A DNA stretch of 64,000 nt from Filimonas sp. (lineage in GTDB: Bacteria; Bacteroidota; Bacteroidia; Chitinophagales; Chitinophagaceae): assembly GCA_017306865.1 (NCBI GenBank), contig JAFKHH010000015.1, positions 310,001-374,000 of the forward strand. The letters run 5' to 3'. The translations under genes and the position numbers were made by a program. Under the pieces are notes generated by a model. The model searched no databases. It saw nothing but the letters and a program-made list of their open reading frames with translations, and was not told the DNA's origin. Below are positions 16,759 to 25,818 of the stretch, piece by piece. Each line of letters starts with the position of its first letter. Position 1 is the first letter of the stretch.

Positions 16759-17256
16759 ATGTCTACAATCCCATCTTTAGTAAAAGAAATGAAAAACGAA
16801 GCAGTTACTACGCGAAAAATGCTGGCTGCGATTCCGAACGACAAATTTGACTGGCAACCTCATCCGAAAAGTATGACGATCCGCAGGCTGGCTACGCATA
16901 TTGGCGAACTACCAAGCTGGGTTACAATGGTACTTAATACAAGCGAACTGGACTTTGAGCAAAACCCGTATGCTGTTCCTGTAATCAATAACACCACAGA
17001 CTTGCTGGCCTATTTTGAATCTAACCTGGCTACCGGCCTTGCAGACCTGGAGAAGGCAACCGATGCTGACCTGGAACCAGACTGGACTTTGCGCAGCGGA
17101 GACCAGGTATATAGTGTAGATAGCAAAGCTGAAGTACTGAGAATGTCTTATTGCCAGATTGTACACCACCGCGCGCAATTAGGTGTGTACCTGCGCCTGC
17201 TGGATGTGCCAATTCCCGGCAGCTACGGCCCTAGTGCTGATGAACAGGGATTGTAG
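16759..17256 (+). CDS. DinB family protein
   Basis: The 165-residue protein is a four-helix-bundle DinB/DfsB-like protein: MKNEAVTTRKMLAAIPNDKFDWQP at the N-terminus, MTIRRLATHIGEL with the first metal-ligand histidine (about H47), and VHHRAQLGVYLRLLDVPIPGSYGPSADE near the C-terminus carrying the HxxxH-like ligand cluster and the typical PG-YGPS ending. The family binds divalent metal and some members are thiol-dependent transferases; the substrate is unknown. It is a single gene followed by a short hairpin with a long T run (about 17268-17300). Confidence 0.9.
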   Translation: MSTIPSLVKEMKNEAVTTRKMLAAIPNDKFDWQPHPKSMTIRRLATHIGELPSWVTMVLNTSELDFEQNPYAVPVINNTTDLLAYFESNLATGLADLEKATDADLEPDWTLRSGDQVYSVDSKAEVLRMSYCQIVHHRAQLGVYLRLLDVPIPGSYGPSADEQGL

Positions 17257-17265
17257 TCTATCAGC

Positions 17266-17300
17266 CAAAGCCATTGCAGACGTGTAGTGGCTTTTTTTTT
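17266..17300 (+). terminator. Likely terminator of the DinB gene
   Basis: AGCCATT pairs with AGTGGCT around a 10-nt loop (one wobble), followed by nine T residues. Confidence 0.65.
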
Positions 17301-17400
17301 GATTTGAAATTTGAGATTTGAAATGATGTGCTAGTCATTGTGCAACCTTTATACAATCTTTTGTATCCATTTCAAATATCAAATCTCAAATTTCAAATCA
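17301..17400. repeat. Echo inverted repeat of gatttgaaat words between convergent genes
   Basis: The left arm gatttgaaatttgagatttg (17300-17324) is answered by caaatatcaaatctcaaatt (17373 onward) between the convergent DinB and GNAT genes. Each arm is itself made of repeats of one 8-9-base word. Two other pairs of the same family occur at 25741-25815 and 32920-32983. Confidence 0.65.
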
Positions 17401-17836
17401 TCTTCTGCATTTTCAATATCGGGTATGGTTTGCCTGCATCATCCAGTTCTGTTCTGCCGATAATAGTAAAGCCGGCTTTTGTATAGAAAGCAGTGGCTTG
17501 TGTGTTGCCTTCATTTACATCTACCCATTGTACCTGCAATTGTTCTATCGCAAACGTGATGAGTTGTTTTCCAATTCCCTTGCCTATATAAGCAGGTTGT
17601 AAGAAAAGCATTTCCAGCTTCTTTTCTGCTACGCCCAGGAAACCCGCTACTTCCCCACTGTCAGATACGTAGCAATACACTTCCAGGTCGTTGAAATTGA
17701 TACTTTGCACAATCGTTTTATAAAACGCAATATCTGCTGCTGCCAAAAAATGATGGGTAGCCCGAACAGATGCTTCCCATGTTTGTATCACTTGCTCACG
17801 GTATGCGTCGGCATATTTGATTATTTGGAATGACAT
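17393..17836 (-). CDS. GNAT family N-acetyltransferase
   Basis: The 147-residue protein has the GNAT fold. MSFQIIKYADAYREQVIQTWEASVRATHHFL is the N-terminal strand-helix, EVAGFLGVAEKKLEMLFLQPAYIGKGIGKQLITFAIEQL (about 85-122) carries the acetyl-CoA pyrophosphate loop (Q/R-x-x-G-x-G/A type, here IGKGIGKQL), and NTQATAFYTKAGFTIIGRTELD is the C-terminal A-F-Y-x-K-x-GF segment. It resembles YjaB-type acetyltransferases. The acceptor substrate is unknown. Its 3' end overlaps the right arm of the intergenic repeat. Confidence 0.9.
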   Translation of the reverse strand: MSFQIIKYADAYREQVIQTWEASVRATHHFLAAADIAFYKTIVQSINFNDLEVYCYVSDSGEVAGFLGVAEKKLEMLFLQPAYIGKGIGKQLITFAIEQLQVQWVDVNEGNTQATAFYTKAGFTIIGRTELDDAGKPYPILKMQKMI

Positions 17837-17960
17837 GCAGGGTATTTTTTTGAACGGGTAAAGGTAAGGTACATATCAACACTTCGTTTAATTGGAATAG
17901 TGTTCATCATTAGCATTACAAATTCTCTTACCATTAGTCGAAGGATTGATGTAAACAAAA

Positions 17961-17985
17961 AAGCGCAGGCTCATCACCTACGCTT
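17961..17985 (-). terminator. Terminator of the DUF1501 gene
   Basis: On the minus strand AAGCG-t-AGG pairs with CCT-g-CGCTT around a 7-nt loop and is followed by TTTTTTGTTT, 26 bases after the stop codon. Confidence 0.75.
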
Positions 17986-18010
17986 GTGTAACAAAACAAT
18001 ATTTTTTGTT

Positions 18011-19294
18011 TCAGACCATTTGCAATGGCTGAAATTGTCCGTTCAATACATTGCTTACATCTTTCTGATCCAATGTAAACCATTCCTGTAAGATACCCGC
18101 ATATAGTGCGCGGAAGTCGTGCTGCATCTGTACATTGTCATTCACACTCGCACTTGCCGGCAATACCGGGTTCGTACCATGTACTTTGGCTTTTACGCCA
18201 TTGCCAAAGTAAAAAACAGGCGCAGCAGCGCCATGATCTGTACCTCCGCTTGCATTGGATTTTATTCTTCTGCCAAATTCTGAAAAAGTCATCCCCATTA
18301 CACGGTCTGCACATTGCAGGTATTGCAGATCATCCATAAATACACCGATGGCTTCAGATACACGTTTCAGTAAGTTTGCATGCACACCTACCGTATTGTC
18401 TGCTGTGTCCGTTTGTTTGGAGTGTGTATCAAAGCTGCCGGTGCTTACCATATACACTTTTGTTTTTAAGCCGCCTGCTACCAGGCGTGCTACGATCTTC
18501 AACTGGTCTGCCAGCGGGTTTTTCCCAGGAGCAGGATATTTCGGTGACTGTTGTTTTACTTTCAAAGCCGCCTGTTTGATCACGTTTGCATACTGGTCCG
18601 TTTTTGTAGCAACTACTTCCAGGTAGTCGAGTTGTGCGCCCCAGCGTGTATTGGAATCTACATTTACTTTTCCTTCCAGCAAATTATAAAAACTGGATGG
18701 GTTACTGATAGCTAACCCCATAGTAAACGCAGGGCCCTGGAAAGTAGTAGAAACAACAGAACCTATTTGCACAGCCAATGGATCAGGCATTTTTGAATTG
18801 GGATATTCCGCAGGGAAGTTAGGAAACACGTCATCCAGGTATCTGCCAGCCCAGCCTGTGCTAATGATCTTGTCTGCATCAGAACCTGTCATCCAGATAT
18901 CTGTAGCTCTGAAATGCGAGAAGTTGGGTTTGGGATAACTTACTGCCTGCACAATGCCCAGCTTACCATCATTAAAAAGCTGTTGCATCTCTGTCATAGC
19001 AGGATGCAGCCCCACTCCTTCAATGCCGTTTAGCTTAAGTGCTTTGTCTTCCGGTATGGCTATGTTGCTACGCGCCGCCGTATAGGCACTATATTGATCC
19101 AGTGGAATAACCGTATTTAGTCCGTCATTACCACCGCTTAATTGTATTAACACCAACACTTTGTCTTCTCCCATATACTTACTTGCCGCACGCATAAAAG
19201 GATTAGCACTCATGCCCTTCACTGCATATCCATTCAGAAAGTAAGGAATCGCAACACCTGCGACCGTATTTCGTAAAAAATCTCTTCTCTTCAT
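18011..19294 (-). CDS. DUF1501 domain protein, Tat-exported
   Basis: The 427-residue protein has a twin-arginine-like leader (MKRRDFLRNTVAGVAIPYFL). The DUF1501 (sulfatase-like fold) core includes LVLIQLSGGNDGLNTVIPLD at about 46-65, GVGLHPAMTEMQQLFNDGKLGIVQAVSYPKPNFSHFRATDIW, STGSFDTHSKQ and MTFSEFGRRIKSNASGGTDHGAAAPVF. DUF1501 proteins are nearly always paired with a DUF1800 protein, as here (the next gene upstream). The biochemical function is not established; export and the alkaline-phosphatase-like fold suggest a hydrolytic or structural surface role. The 134-base gap to DUF1800 contains an echo repeat. Confidence 0.93.
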   Translation of the reverse strand: MKRRDFLRNTVAGVAIPYFLNGYAVKGMSANPFMRAASKYMGEDKVLVLIQLSGGNDGLNTVIPLDQYSAYTAARSNIAIPEDKALKLNGIEGVGLHPAMTEMQQLFNDGKLGIVQAVSYPKPNFSHFRATDIWMTGSDADKIISTGWAGRYLDDVFPNFPAEYPNSKMPDPLAVQIGSVVSTTFQGPAFTMGLAISNPSSFYNLLEGKVNVDSNTRWGAQLDYLEVVATKTDQYANVIKQAALKVKQQSPKYPAPGKNPLADQLKIVARLVAGGLKTKVYMVSTGSFDTHSKQTDTADNTVGVHANLLKRVSEAIGVFMDDLQYLQCADRVMGMTFSEFGRRIKSNASGGTDHGAAAPVFYFGNGVKAKVHGTNPVLPASASVNDNVQMQHDFRALYAGILQEWFTLDQKDVSNVLNGQFQPLQMV

Positions 19295-19324
19295 GGTTAT
19301 TATTTTATAAAGACAAACTGAGTA

Positions 19325-19419
19325 TGTACGATGTTAGATGTACGGTAATTGGGAATAGCTGAAATCTTAGTTGACTTTTTTGACCAAATGTTCTATTCTT
19401 TTACATCTAACATCGTACA
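19325..19419. repeat. Inverted repeat TGTACGATGTTAGATGT between DUF1800 and DUF1501 genes
   Basis: A perfect 17-bp inverted repeat has arms at 19325-19341 and 19403-19419, with further reiterations of the word (caaacatcttacatc) after the right arm. It belongs to the tacgatgt family also found at 21280-21305, 49809-49958 and 60725-60860. It lies inside a probable operon, so it may form a stem-loop in the mRNA. Confidence 0.7.
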
Positions 19420-19428
19420 TCAAACATC

Positions 19429-21066
19429 TTACATCAACTGGTATTGCGGTAAGTTCATCAAATATTTATACAGGTTCTTCAACTTGTTCGTTACGTTGTT
19501 ACGGTTTGCTACATCATCGGGTTTATCCGCCAGGTTTTGCCAGGCCTGCGTCCAATAGTGGTCAGACATTTTGCCTTGCAATCCTGATAACAGTACACCT
19601 GATTTCAAATATTCTTTATCCTTATCAGACAAGTCCATCATGTAGAGGGATTGCACTGCGTCATTGATCAACGTATCCGGGTTGCCCGGATCAGAAAACT
19701 GTTTTGCATGGCCAACCGGATCTATTTGCACCTTTACCTGTTGCGGACGCACAATGCCGCTAAAGATCATGCGGTCAGAAAACTGGTTGCGCTTAGGCAA
19801 AGTGTCTGAATTGATCCACATCTTATCAAAGTCAGGTACTTGATAATAGGCAGGCCAGCCCGCTACGTTAGGCGGATCGCCAATGTTTTGCTGCATGTTC
19901 GCAGCAGTGCCTTGTACCTGCAACCAACAATTATACTGGTCTACGTAATTACTGTCTGGCGGGAAACCTAAATCATACTCGCGGCACAACCCAACAGCAA
20001 AATCAATTGGGCTTTTAATAATGCTACCTCTGAATGCGACATCAAAAAAGTGCTTGCTGCCTAGTAATTCTTCGAGTACAGGTTTTATTTCGTAATTATT
20101 CTTTCTGAACGTTTTGGCAAGCGGTGTAATAATATTTTTCTCTGTCGTATCATCTATCACATGATATACAAATTGCCGGTATAGTTTTCTGCAAATAAAT
20201 TTTGAAACTTCTTCCTGTTCAAAGATCATGTTTAACAGGTCATCCAATTCCTTTTCTCCATCCGGCCCTTTACGCCCTGTGATCACGGTGTTCTTATAGA
20301 AAGAAGAAAACTTTTTATCTCCTTCATCGTGCCTGCCCGGCCCAAACTGGCTGTTGAATGTTTTATAGTCAATATAAAATCCCGTCAGTACATGCGCCGC
20401 GGCCTTTACATCATCTTCTGTATAATGTGAGCCCGGTCCTTTGCCTACAGTAAATAACTCCTGTAATTCACGGCCATAATTTTCATCGGGCGCTTTTTTT
20501 GTATTAGCTGTACCATTCAGGTAACGCAACATACATGGGTCTTTCGTAATGGCTTTTACCATTTCTTTGAAGTTACCCAATGCAAATACACGTAACAGTA
20601 CATTGTGCTTGTATAACATCAATGCATTGTCAACTGTGCGGGTTTCTGTAGCGAAATGGTTATGCCAGAACAACACCATTTTTTCACGTAACGTTGGCTG
20701 CTGATTGATCATCAACCCGATCCACCAGCCTTTAAGTGAATTTTTGCGCCTGCCATTATTCATACCATTGTACTTCAGCGTGTTGATCCATGTTTGTCCC
20801 ATTGGAATCTCTTCGTCTGTGTACTTATCGTCATTGTAATAATTGATAGGTGGGGCTGGCATTGGCTCTTCCGTGTTAACTAGGTAAGCAACAGCCTTGG
20901 AGGGAGACATTTTCAGGAAGAGATTAATGTCCTGCTGCTTTGCACCAAATGTGGTTCGCTTTAGTAAATGACGCACTTCTGTTGCAGACCATTGTCCTCT
21001 GTATTTTTTTAACCCACTGGTTACTGGTGGTAGCGTGTTTTCCTTTTGATTTGGATTTAAGCTCAT
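19429..21066 (-). CDS. DUF1800 domain protein
   Basis: The 545-residue protein shows the DUF1800 signatures: EVRHLLKRTTFGAKQQDINLF near residues 30-50 (HLLRRxxFG), MVLFWHNHFATE at about 131-142, NPCMLRYLNGTANTKKAPDENYGRELQELFTVG at 185-215 (ENYARELLELFTLG), AAHVLTGFYID, and NPPNVAGWP-like PPNVAGWPAYY near 405. The family is secreted or envelope-associated in most genomes, although no obvious signal peptide is present here. It forms a pair with the downstream DUF1501 gene. Function is unknown beyond this association. Confidence 0.93.
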   Translation of the reverse strand: MSLNPNQKENTLPPVTSGLKKYRGQWSATEVRHLLKRTTFGAKQQDINLFLKMSPSKAVAYLVNTEEPMPAPPINYYNDDKYTDEEIPMGQTWINTLKYNGMNNGRRKNSLKGWWIGLMINQQPTLREKMVLFWHNHFATETRTVDNALMLYKHNVLLRVFALGNFKEMVKAITKDPCMLRYLNGTANTKKAPDENYGRELQELFTVGKGPGSHYTEDDVKAAAHVLTGFYIDYKTFNSQFGPGRHDEGDKKFSSFYKNTVITGRKGPDGEKELDDLLNMIFEQEEVSKFICRKLYRQFVYHVIDDTTEKNIITPLAKTFRKNNYEIKPVLEELLGSKHFFDVAFRGSIIKSPIDFAVGLCREYDLGFPPDSNYVDQYNCWLQVQGTAANMQQNIGDPPNVAGWPAYYQVPDFDKMWINSDTLPKRNQFSDRMIFSGIVRPQQVKVQIDPVGHAKQFSDPGNPDTLINDAVQSLYMMDLSDKDKEYLKSGVLLSGLQGKMSDHYWTQAWQNLADKPDDVANRNNVTNKLKNLYKYLMNLPQYQLM

Positions 21067-21637
21067 ACACTTTAGTAAATGAGTAAAGAATGAATATTAG
21101 CACATACGTTTGTTTCAACGCATCACTGCTTCAAGCTGACACTTGCACACTTTTGAAACATTTGGAACGCTGTTGTTCGACCATGCAAAACGTTTGAAGT
21201 TTAATGTATATGTTAAATTCTTAACATTAATTTGGACAAGAAGTGAGCCGGAAAATATGTACCGGGGTAAGTACGAATATGTACGATGTTAGATGTACGA
21301 TGTAAAAGATTGGTGATTTCTTTGTGGCGTTGTGTCTTGGAGGCAAAGTCTCGCAAACTGTATGCATAAATTCTCTCGCGGAAAACACAGAATACGCGGA
21401 ATTTCTGTTCTGCATTTTTCACGCTTTCCGCGAGCCCGGTATTTGCGACCTCTCCGTTCTCTCCGACTCTGCGGTAAAAAAATAGTCGCCATTGCAATCG
21501 ATTACATATTGACGGCCGGATTTGAGTTTCTAAACGCCTTAAAAGACTTCAAACGTTTGAAGTGCTTTTTTTGGATAAAATATGTTTATTTGGCACTTGT
21601 TTATTGCATTGTCATACTTAAAAGTCAAGATTGCTGA
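21067..21637. other. Divergent intergenic region with repeated operator-like palindrome
   Basis: No gene is seen. It lies between DUF1800 (minus) and the AraC regulator (plus). It holds a perfect 18-bp palindrome at 21546-21563, a 13-base match to it at 21188-21200, one arm of the tacgatgt repeat family (21277-21305), and a cgcggaaaacacagaa/ttctgttc...ctttccgcg inverted repeat at about 21378-21440. Confidence 0.55.
21546..21563. promoter_or_regulatory. 18-bp perfect palindrome upstream of the AraC gene
   Basis: ACTTCAAACGTTTGAAGT is its own complement and lies 75 bases before the AraC start. The substring AAACGTTTGAAGT recurs at 21188-21200, about 120 bases upstream of the DUF1800 start. This layout fits an operator for a dimeric regulator controlling both directions; the following T run means a terminator reading is also possible. 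Confidence 0.45.
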
Positions 21638-22504
21638 ATGAGACCACAACTGCTAAAAGTGTCTAAAGGGCCTACACAGTCATTTAGTGTCAGGCAAGAC
21701 CTCGTCCCCCATGTCAACAACAGATGGCACTACCACCCCGAAGTAGAGCTGATCCATTTCAAAAAAGGAGAAGGAACCCAATTTATCGGGGACAGTATTA
21801 AACGGTTCAAGCCGGGCGATATTGTTATTGTTGGCGCGCATCTCCCCCACTATTGGCGTTTCGATGATTTCTATTTCGATGAAAACAAAAAAGCGACTGC
21901 AGACATTCGCGTAGCGCATTTCTGCGAAAACTTCTGGGGTGATCAGTTCCTTCAATTGCCGGAAAACAATGGCCTGAAAGTGGTGCTGGAAAAAGCACGC
22001 AGAGGCTTACAGATCATTGGTAAAACAAAATCGAAAGTGGCAGAGCTACTGGAAAAAATGCTGTACACGGATGGTGCAGAGCGCATCATATACCTGATAG
22101 AAGCATTGCTTACCGTATCTGAATGCAAACACCTGGAACCATTATCCTCTATTGGTTTCAAACACGATTTTGTAGAGGCAGAGAATGATCGTATCAATGA
22201 CATTTACGAGTATTCCCTGGCCAATTTTAAACGGAAGATACAGTTGGAAGAAATTGCAGGTATCGCCAACATTAGCCCGAATTCTTTCTGCCGTTACTTC
22301 AAATCGCGCACCCGTAAAACGTATTCTCAATTCCTGATCGAAATACGTGTAGGGCATGCGTGCAAACTGCTGATTGAAAACAAGCTTAGCATTAAACAGC
22401 TTTGCTATGAAAGCGGGTTTAATAATTTCGCCTGCTTCCATAAGTATTTTAAACAGATCACCGGGAAAAGCCCGCTGAAGTATCAAAAGGAATTTGTGGC
22501 TTAA
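21638..22504 (+). CDS. AraC family transcriptional regulator
   Basis: The 288-residue protein has an N-terminal cupin ligand-binding domain (residues 20-110: NNRWHYHPEVELIHFKKGEGTQFIGDSIKRFKPGDIVIVGAHLPHYWR, with the metal or sugar pocket residues H27/H29). The C-terminal pair of helix-turn-helices at about 188-285 contains IQLEEIAGIANISPNSFCRYFKSRTRKTYSQFL and SIKQLCYESGFNNFACFHKYFKQITGKSPLKYQKE, matching the AraC/XylS consensus. The next gene downstream is an alpha-galactosidase, so a role in sugar-responsive control is plausible but inferred. The start at 21638 follows an AT-rich leader. Confidence 0.93.
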   Translation: MRPQLLKVSKGPTQSFSVRQDLVPHVNNRWHYHPEVELIHFKKGEGTQFIGDSIKRFKPGDIVIVGAHLPHYWRFDDFYFDENKKATADIRVAHFCENFWGDQFLQLPENNGLKVVLEKARRGLQIIGKTKSKVAELLEKMLYTDGAERIIYLIEALLTVSECKHLEPLSSIGFKHDFVEAENDRINDIYEYSLANFKRKIQLEEIAGIANISPNSFCRYFKSRTRKTYSQFLIEIRVGHACKLLIENKLSIKQLCYESGFNNFACFHKYFKQITGKSPLKYQKEFVA

Positions 22505-22600
22505 ATTGTTGCATTGCTCCATTGTTTGATTGTTGTTTGAATAACAATTAAGCCATATAGCCATTTAACAATTTATCCATTTCACTAAGACTAATAACAC
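22503..22600. repeat. Echo inverted repeat of attgttg words
   Basis: Between the AraC and alpha-galactosidase genes, ttgttgcattgctccattgt is answered by aacaattaagccatatagcc and atttaacaatttatccattt. The members of each arm are near-identical hexamer words, as in the 12894-13140, 24781-24870 and 53165-53260 spacers. Confidence 0.5.
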
Positions 22601-22625
22601 ACACAACTTCTCAACGTCGCCAAAC

Positions 22626-24779
22626 ATGAAAAAAATTGTAGTGCTGTTACTGCTGTGCAGTTATATATCCTCGTATGCACAACGGAACAAGCAAATTATT
22701 ATCCAGACACAAAGTACAAGCCTTGTTTTAACGGTCGCTAAGAACGGAAGACTCCTACAGTCTTACTTTGGTAAACGCCTGCAAAGCGCGCAGGATAGCC
22801 TATTTACCGGTGGCCAGGAAATGTTCATTACTGCAGGTATGGAAACAGCTTTAGAACCTGCCTTCCGTACAGTGCATACAGACGGCAACCCTTCCCTGGT
22901 GCTGGAATATGTATCGCACGAAACCAAACTAACTGACAATAACGTAACAGAAACTATTATCAATTTAAAAGATCCCGTGTATCCTGTAACAGTGGCATTA
23001 CACATTGCTGCTTACTCCCGGGAGAATGTGCTCAAAACCTGGTCTGATATAAAGCATACAGAAAAGAGTGCAATACAATTAACGGACTACGCTTCCGGTA
23101 TGCTTCATTTTAAATCAGAACATTACTGGCTCACACAATTTCACGGTGACTGGGCCAAGGAAATGGGCATGGAAGAAAGTGAACTGACGCATGGTATAAA
23201 AGTGCTGGATAGCAAACTGGGTGCAAGAGCAAACATGTACCAGTCTCCTGTCTTCTTTCTTTCGCTAGATAAGCCATCCACAGAAACGGCGGGAGATGTA
23301 ATGGCAGGTACACTTGCCTGGACAGGGAATTTCAAATTTGCTTTTGAAATAGACCAGCGTGATTGGCTGCATATAAGTGCCGGCATGAACTCGTATGCGT
23401 CTAATTACTCACTGGCACCAAACGAGACATTTATCACACCGGCATTCATTTATACACTGTCTTCAAATGGTAAAGGCGAAGCCAGCCGTAACCTGCACCG
23501 CTGGGCAAGAAACTATGGCGTACTGGATGGTACAAAGCCTCGCTTAACGTTGTTGAACAATTGGGAAGCAACGCGTATGGACTTTGATGAAAAACAACTG
23601 GTAACATTGTTTGATGGTGCAGTAAAAATTGGCGTAGACTTGTTCCTCCTCGATGATGGCTGGTTTGGCAACAACTTTCCACGAAATGATGATAAAACGG
23701 GCTTAGGCGATTGGCAGGAAAATGCAAAGAAGTTGCCGCACGGATTAGAGTATCTTGTACAGCAGGCAAAAGAAAAAGGTACACAGTTTGGTATATGGGT
23801 AGAACCTGAGATGGTGAACCCTAAGAGCGATCTGTATAAGCAACATCCTGACTGGATACTTAAATTGCCTAACCGCGAAGAAAACTACCAGCGTAACCAG
23901 TTGATCTTAGACTTAACCAATCCACAGGTACAGGATTTTGTGTATAATACGGTTGTGGGTATGCTGGACAAAAATCCGGGCATTGCTTATATTAAATGGG
24001 ATTGCAACAGGACTATGAGCAACACGTATTCTCCATTCCTGAAAGACAAGCAATCGCACTTGTTTATTGAATATACACGTAGCTTATATAAAGTATTGGA
24101 TAAGATCCGTGCGAAATATCCGCACTTGCCGGTCATGCTTTGCTCTGGCGGTGGTGGTCGTACGGATTATGGTGCATTAAAATATTTTACAGAATTCTGG
24201 CCGAGCGATAATACAGACGGGCTGGAACGCATTTTTATACAATGGGGTTACTCTTACTTCTTCCCTGCCAATACGATTGCCGCGCACGTAACTAACTGGA
24301 GTAAAGTACAATCGCTGAAATTCCGCACGGATGTGGCAATGATGGGTAAGTTGGGCTACGATATTAAAGTAGATGGATTTACAGAAAAAGAAGTACAGTT
24401 TACCAAACAGGCTGTAGCCACATATAAGCGCCTGAGCAACGTAATATGGCAGGGCGATCTGTACCGTATTATTTCTCCGTATGAAGAAAACCGTGCAGTG
24501 CTGATGTATGTAGATGATGCAAAAAAGAAAGCTGTACTCTTCAACTATAATCTTAATCCGCGTTACAAGCAAATACTGAGCAATGTAAAATTGCAGGGAC
24601 TCAACCCAACTAAAAAATACCGCATAAAAGAAGTAAACCTTTTCCCTGATACAAAATCTGTAAACCCAGATGACAACAAGGTATTAAGTGGAGAATATTT
24701 AATGACCATCGGCCTGAATCTTGCAGCAGGAAAGTTGCAGCCGCTAACAAGTAATGTGTATGAGATAACGGAAGAATAA
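22626..24779 (+). CDS. Alpha-galactosidase, GH36 family, secreted
   Basis: The 717-residue enzyme has a signal peptide (MKKIVVLLLLCSYISSYAQ) and the full GH36 layout: N-terminal beta-supersandwich to about residue 300, then a TIM barrel. Key segments are LLNNWEATRMDF, FLLDDGWFGNNFPRND (about 340-355), GIWVEPEMVNPKSDLY, IKWDCNR with the predicted nucleophile aspartate (about D456), CSGGGGRTDYGALKYF, and WPSDNTDGLER with the predicted acid/base aspartate (about D519). It should release terminal alpha-linked galactose from oligosaccharides in the periplasm. The upstream AraC regulator and the secreted beta-propeller downstream are on the same strand and may form one regulatory unit. Confidence 0.95.
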   Translation: MKKIVVLLLLCSYISSYAQRNKQIIIQTQSTSLVLTVAKNGRLLQSYFGKRLQSAQDSLFTGGQEMFITAGMETALEPAFRTVHTDGNPSLVLEYVSHETKLTDNNVTETIINLKDPVYPVTVALHIAAYSRENVLKTWSDIKHTEKSAIQLTDYASGMLHFKSEHYWLTQFHGDWAKEMGMEESELTHGIKVLDSKLGARANMYQSPVFFLSLDKPSTETAGDVMAGTLAWTGNFKFAFEIDQRDWLHISAGMNSYASNYSLAPNETFITPAFIYTLSSNGKGEASRNLHRWARNYGVLDGTKPRLTLLNNWEATRMDFDEKQLVTLFDGAVKIGVDLFLLDDGWFGNNFPRNDDKTGLGDWQENAKKLPHGLEYLVQQAKEKGTQFGIWVEPEMVNPKSDLYKQHPDWILKLPNREENYQRNQLILDLTNPQVQDFVYNTVVGMLDKNPGIAYIKWDCNRTMSNTYSPFLKDKQSHLFIEYTRSLYKVLDKIRAKYPHLPVMLCSGGGGRTDYGALKYFTEFWPSDNTDGLERIFIQWGYSYFFPANTIAAHVTNWSKVQSLKFRTDVAMMGKLGYDIKVDGFTEKEVQFTKQAVATYKRLSNVIWQGDLYRIISPYEENRAVLMYVDDAKKKAVLFNYNLNPRYKQILSNVKLQGLNPTKKYRIKEVNLFPDTKSVNPDDNKVLSGEYLMTIGLNLAAGKLQPLTSNVYEITEE

Positions 24780-24780
24780 T

Positions 24781-24918
24781 TGGTACATTGTTTAATTGTG
24801 TAATGGTTATATTGTTGATTTCAAAAAACAATATAACAATGTAGCCATTTAACAATTAAGCACATAACAGTTCAACAATATCATTTTCAAATTATCACAC
24901 TTTCAAATTTTCAAATTC
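24781..24918. repeat. Echo inverted repeat plus caaattttcaaatt words
   Basis: The left arm ttggtacattgtttaattgt...ggttatattgttg is mirrored by caatataacaatgtagcca, tttaacaattaag. It is followed by caaattatcacac, tttcaaattttcaaattc immediately before the next start codon. Confidence 0.55.
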
Positions 24919-25737
24919 ATGAAAAAAATCATTTTCTCACTCGCAATCGCTCTTCCATTCTGCACACAAGCACAGCATAAGCTGGAGCAAATATGGCAAA
25001 CAGATACGATTGTAGCTATTCCTGAATCTATATTGCCTGACTTCAAAAAAGGCATCTTGTATGTATCGCTGATAGATGGTGGCGGCTGGGTAGTAGATGG
25101 CAAAGGTGGCGTAGGTAAACTATCTGTAGATGGCAAAAAATATGATAGCACCTGGATCACCGGGCTAAACGCGCCTAAAGGCTTAGGCCGTGTAGGTGAT
25201 AAGTTATATGTAGCTGATGTAACAGAAGTGGTGGTGATAGATATGAACAAGGGAAAAGTAGAAAAGAAAATCGCGATAGCTGATGCAAAAAATCTGAATG
25301 ATATTACGACCGATGATAAAGGTGTAGTATATATATCAGACTCTAAGACGGGAAAAATTCACACACTGACCAATGATGTACCGGCTGTATATATGGAAGG
25401 TATGAATGGTGTGAATGGCCTGAAAGCTGTAGGAACTGATCTGTACATACTGGCGAAAAAAGCAGTTTTAAAAGCAGACGCGCAGAAAAATGTTACGCAA
25501 CTGACTACGCTGGAACATGGTGGTGATGGTATAGAGCCCGTAGGCAATGGCGACTTCATCGTAACAGAATGGGCTGGCTATATCTATTACGTATATGCTG
25601 ACGGCAGAAAAGACTTAATGCTGGACACGCACGAGCAAAAGATCAATTCTGCAGACATCGGTTATGACCAGGCTAAGAAAATATTGTACGTACCAACGTT
25701 TAACGGAAAGAAGGTAGTAGCGTATAAAGTGAAATAA
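24919..25737 (+). CDS. Secreted SMP-30/NHL-like beta-propeller protein
   Basis: The 272-residue protein has a signal peptide (MKKIIFSLAIALPFCTQAQ) and five or six repeated blades, for example PKGLGRVGDKLYVADVTEVVVIDM, LNDITTDDKGVVYISDSKTGKIHTL, VNGLKAVGTDLYILAKKAVLKA and INSADIGYDQAKKILYVPTFNGKKVVAYKV. This is the pattern of SMP-30/gluconolactonase-like or NHL propellers. Acidic metal ligands typical of gluconolactonases are only partly recognisable, so enzymatic activity is uncertain. It lies 140 bases after the alpha-galactosidase on the same strand. Confidence 0.8.
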   Translation: MKKIIFSLAIALPFCTQAQHKLEQIWQTDTIVAIPESILPDFKKGILYVSLIDGGGWVVDGKGGVGKLSVDGKKYDSTWITGLNAPKGLGRVGDKLYVADVTEVVVIDMNKGKVEKKIAIADAKNLNDITTDDKGVVYISDSKTGKIHTLTNDVPAVYMEGMNGVNGLKAVGTDLYILAKKAVLKADAQKNVTQLTTLEHGGDGIEPVGNGDFIVTEWAGYIYYVYADGRKDLMLDTHEQKINSADIGYDQAKKILYVPTFNGKKVVAYKVK

Positions 25738-25740
25738 AAT

Positions 25741-25815
25741 GAATTTGAGATTTGATATTTAAGATTTGAAATCGCTTCCAATGGTAATCTTAAATGTCAA
25801 ATCTCAATTCCAATT
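25741..25815. repeat. Echo inverted repeat of gatttgaaat words between convergent genes
   Basis: tttgagatttgatatttaag (from 25744) is complementary to cttaaatgtcaaatctcaa (from about 25790). This is the same family as 17301-17400 and 32920-32983, and it again lies between two convergent stop codons. Confidence 0.65.
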
Positions 25816-25818
25816 AAT

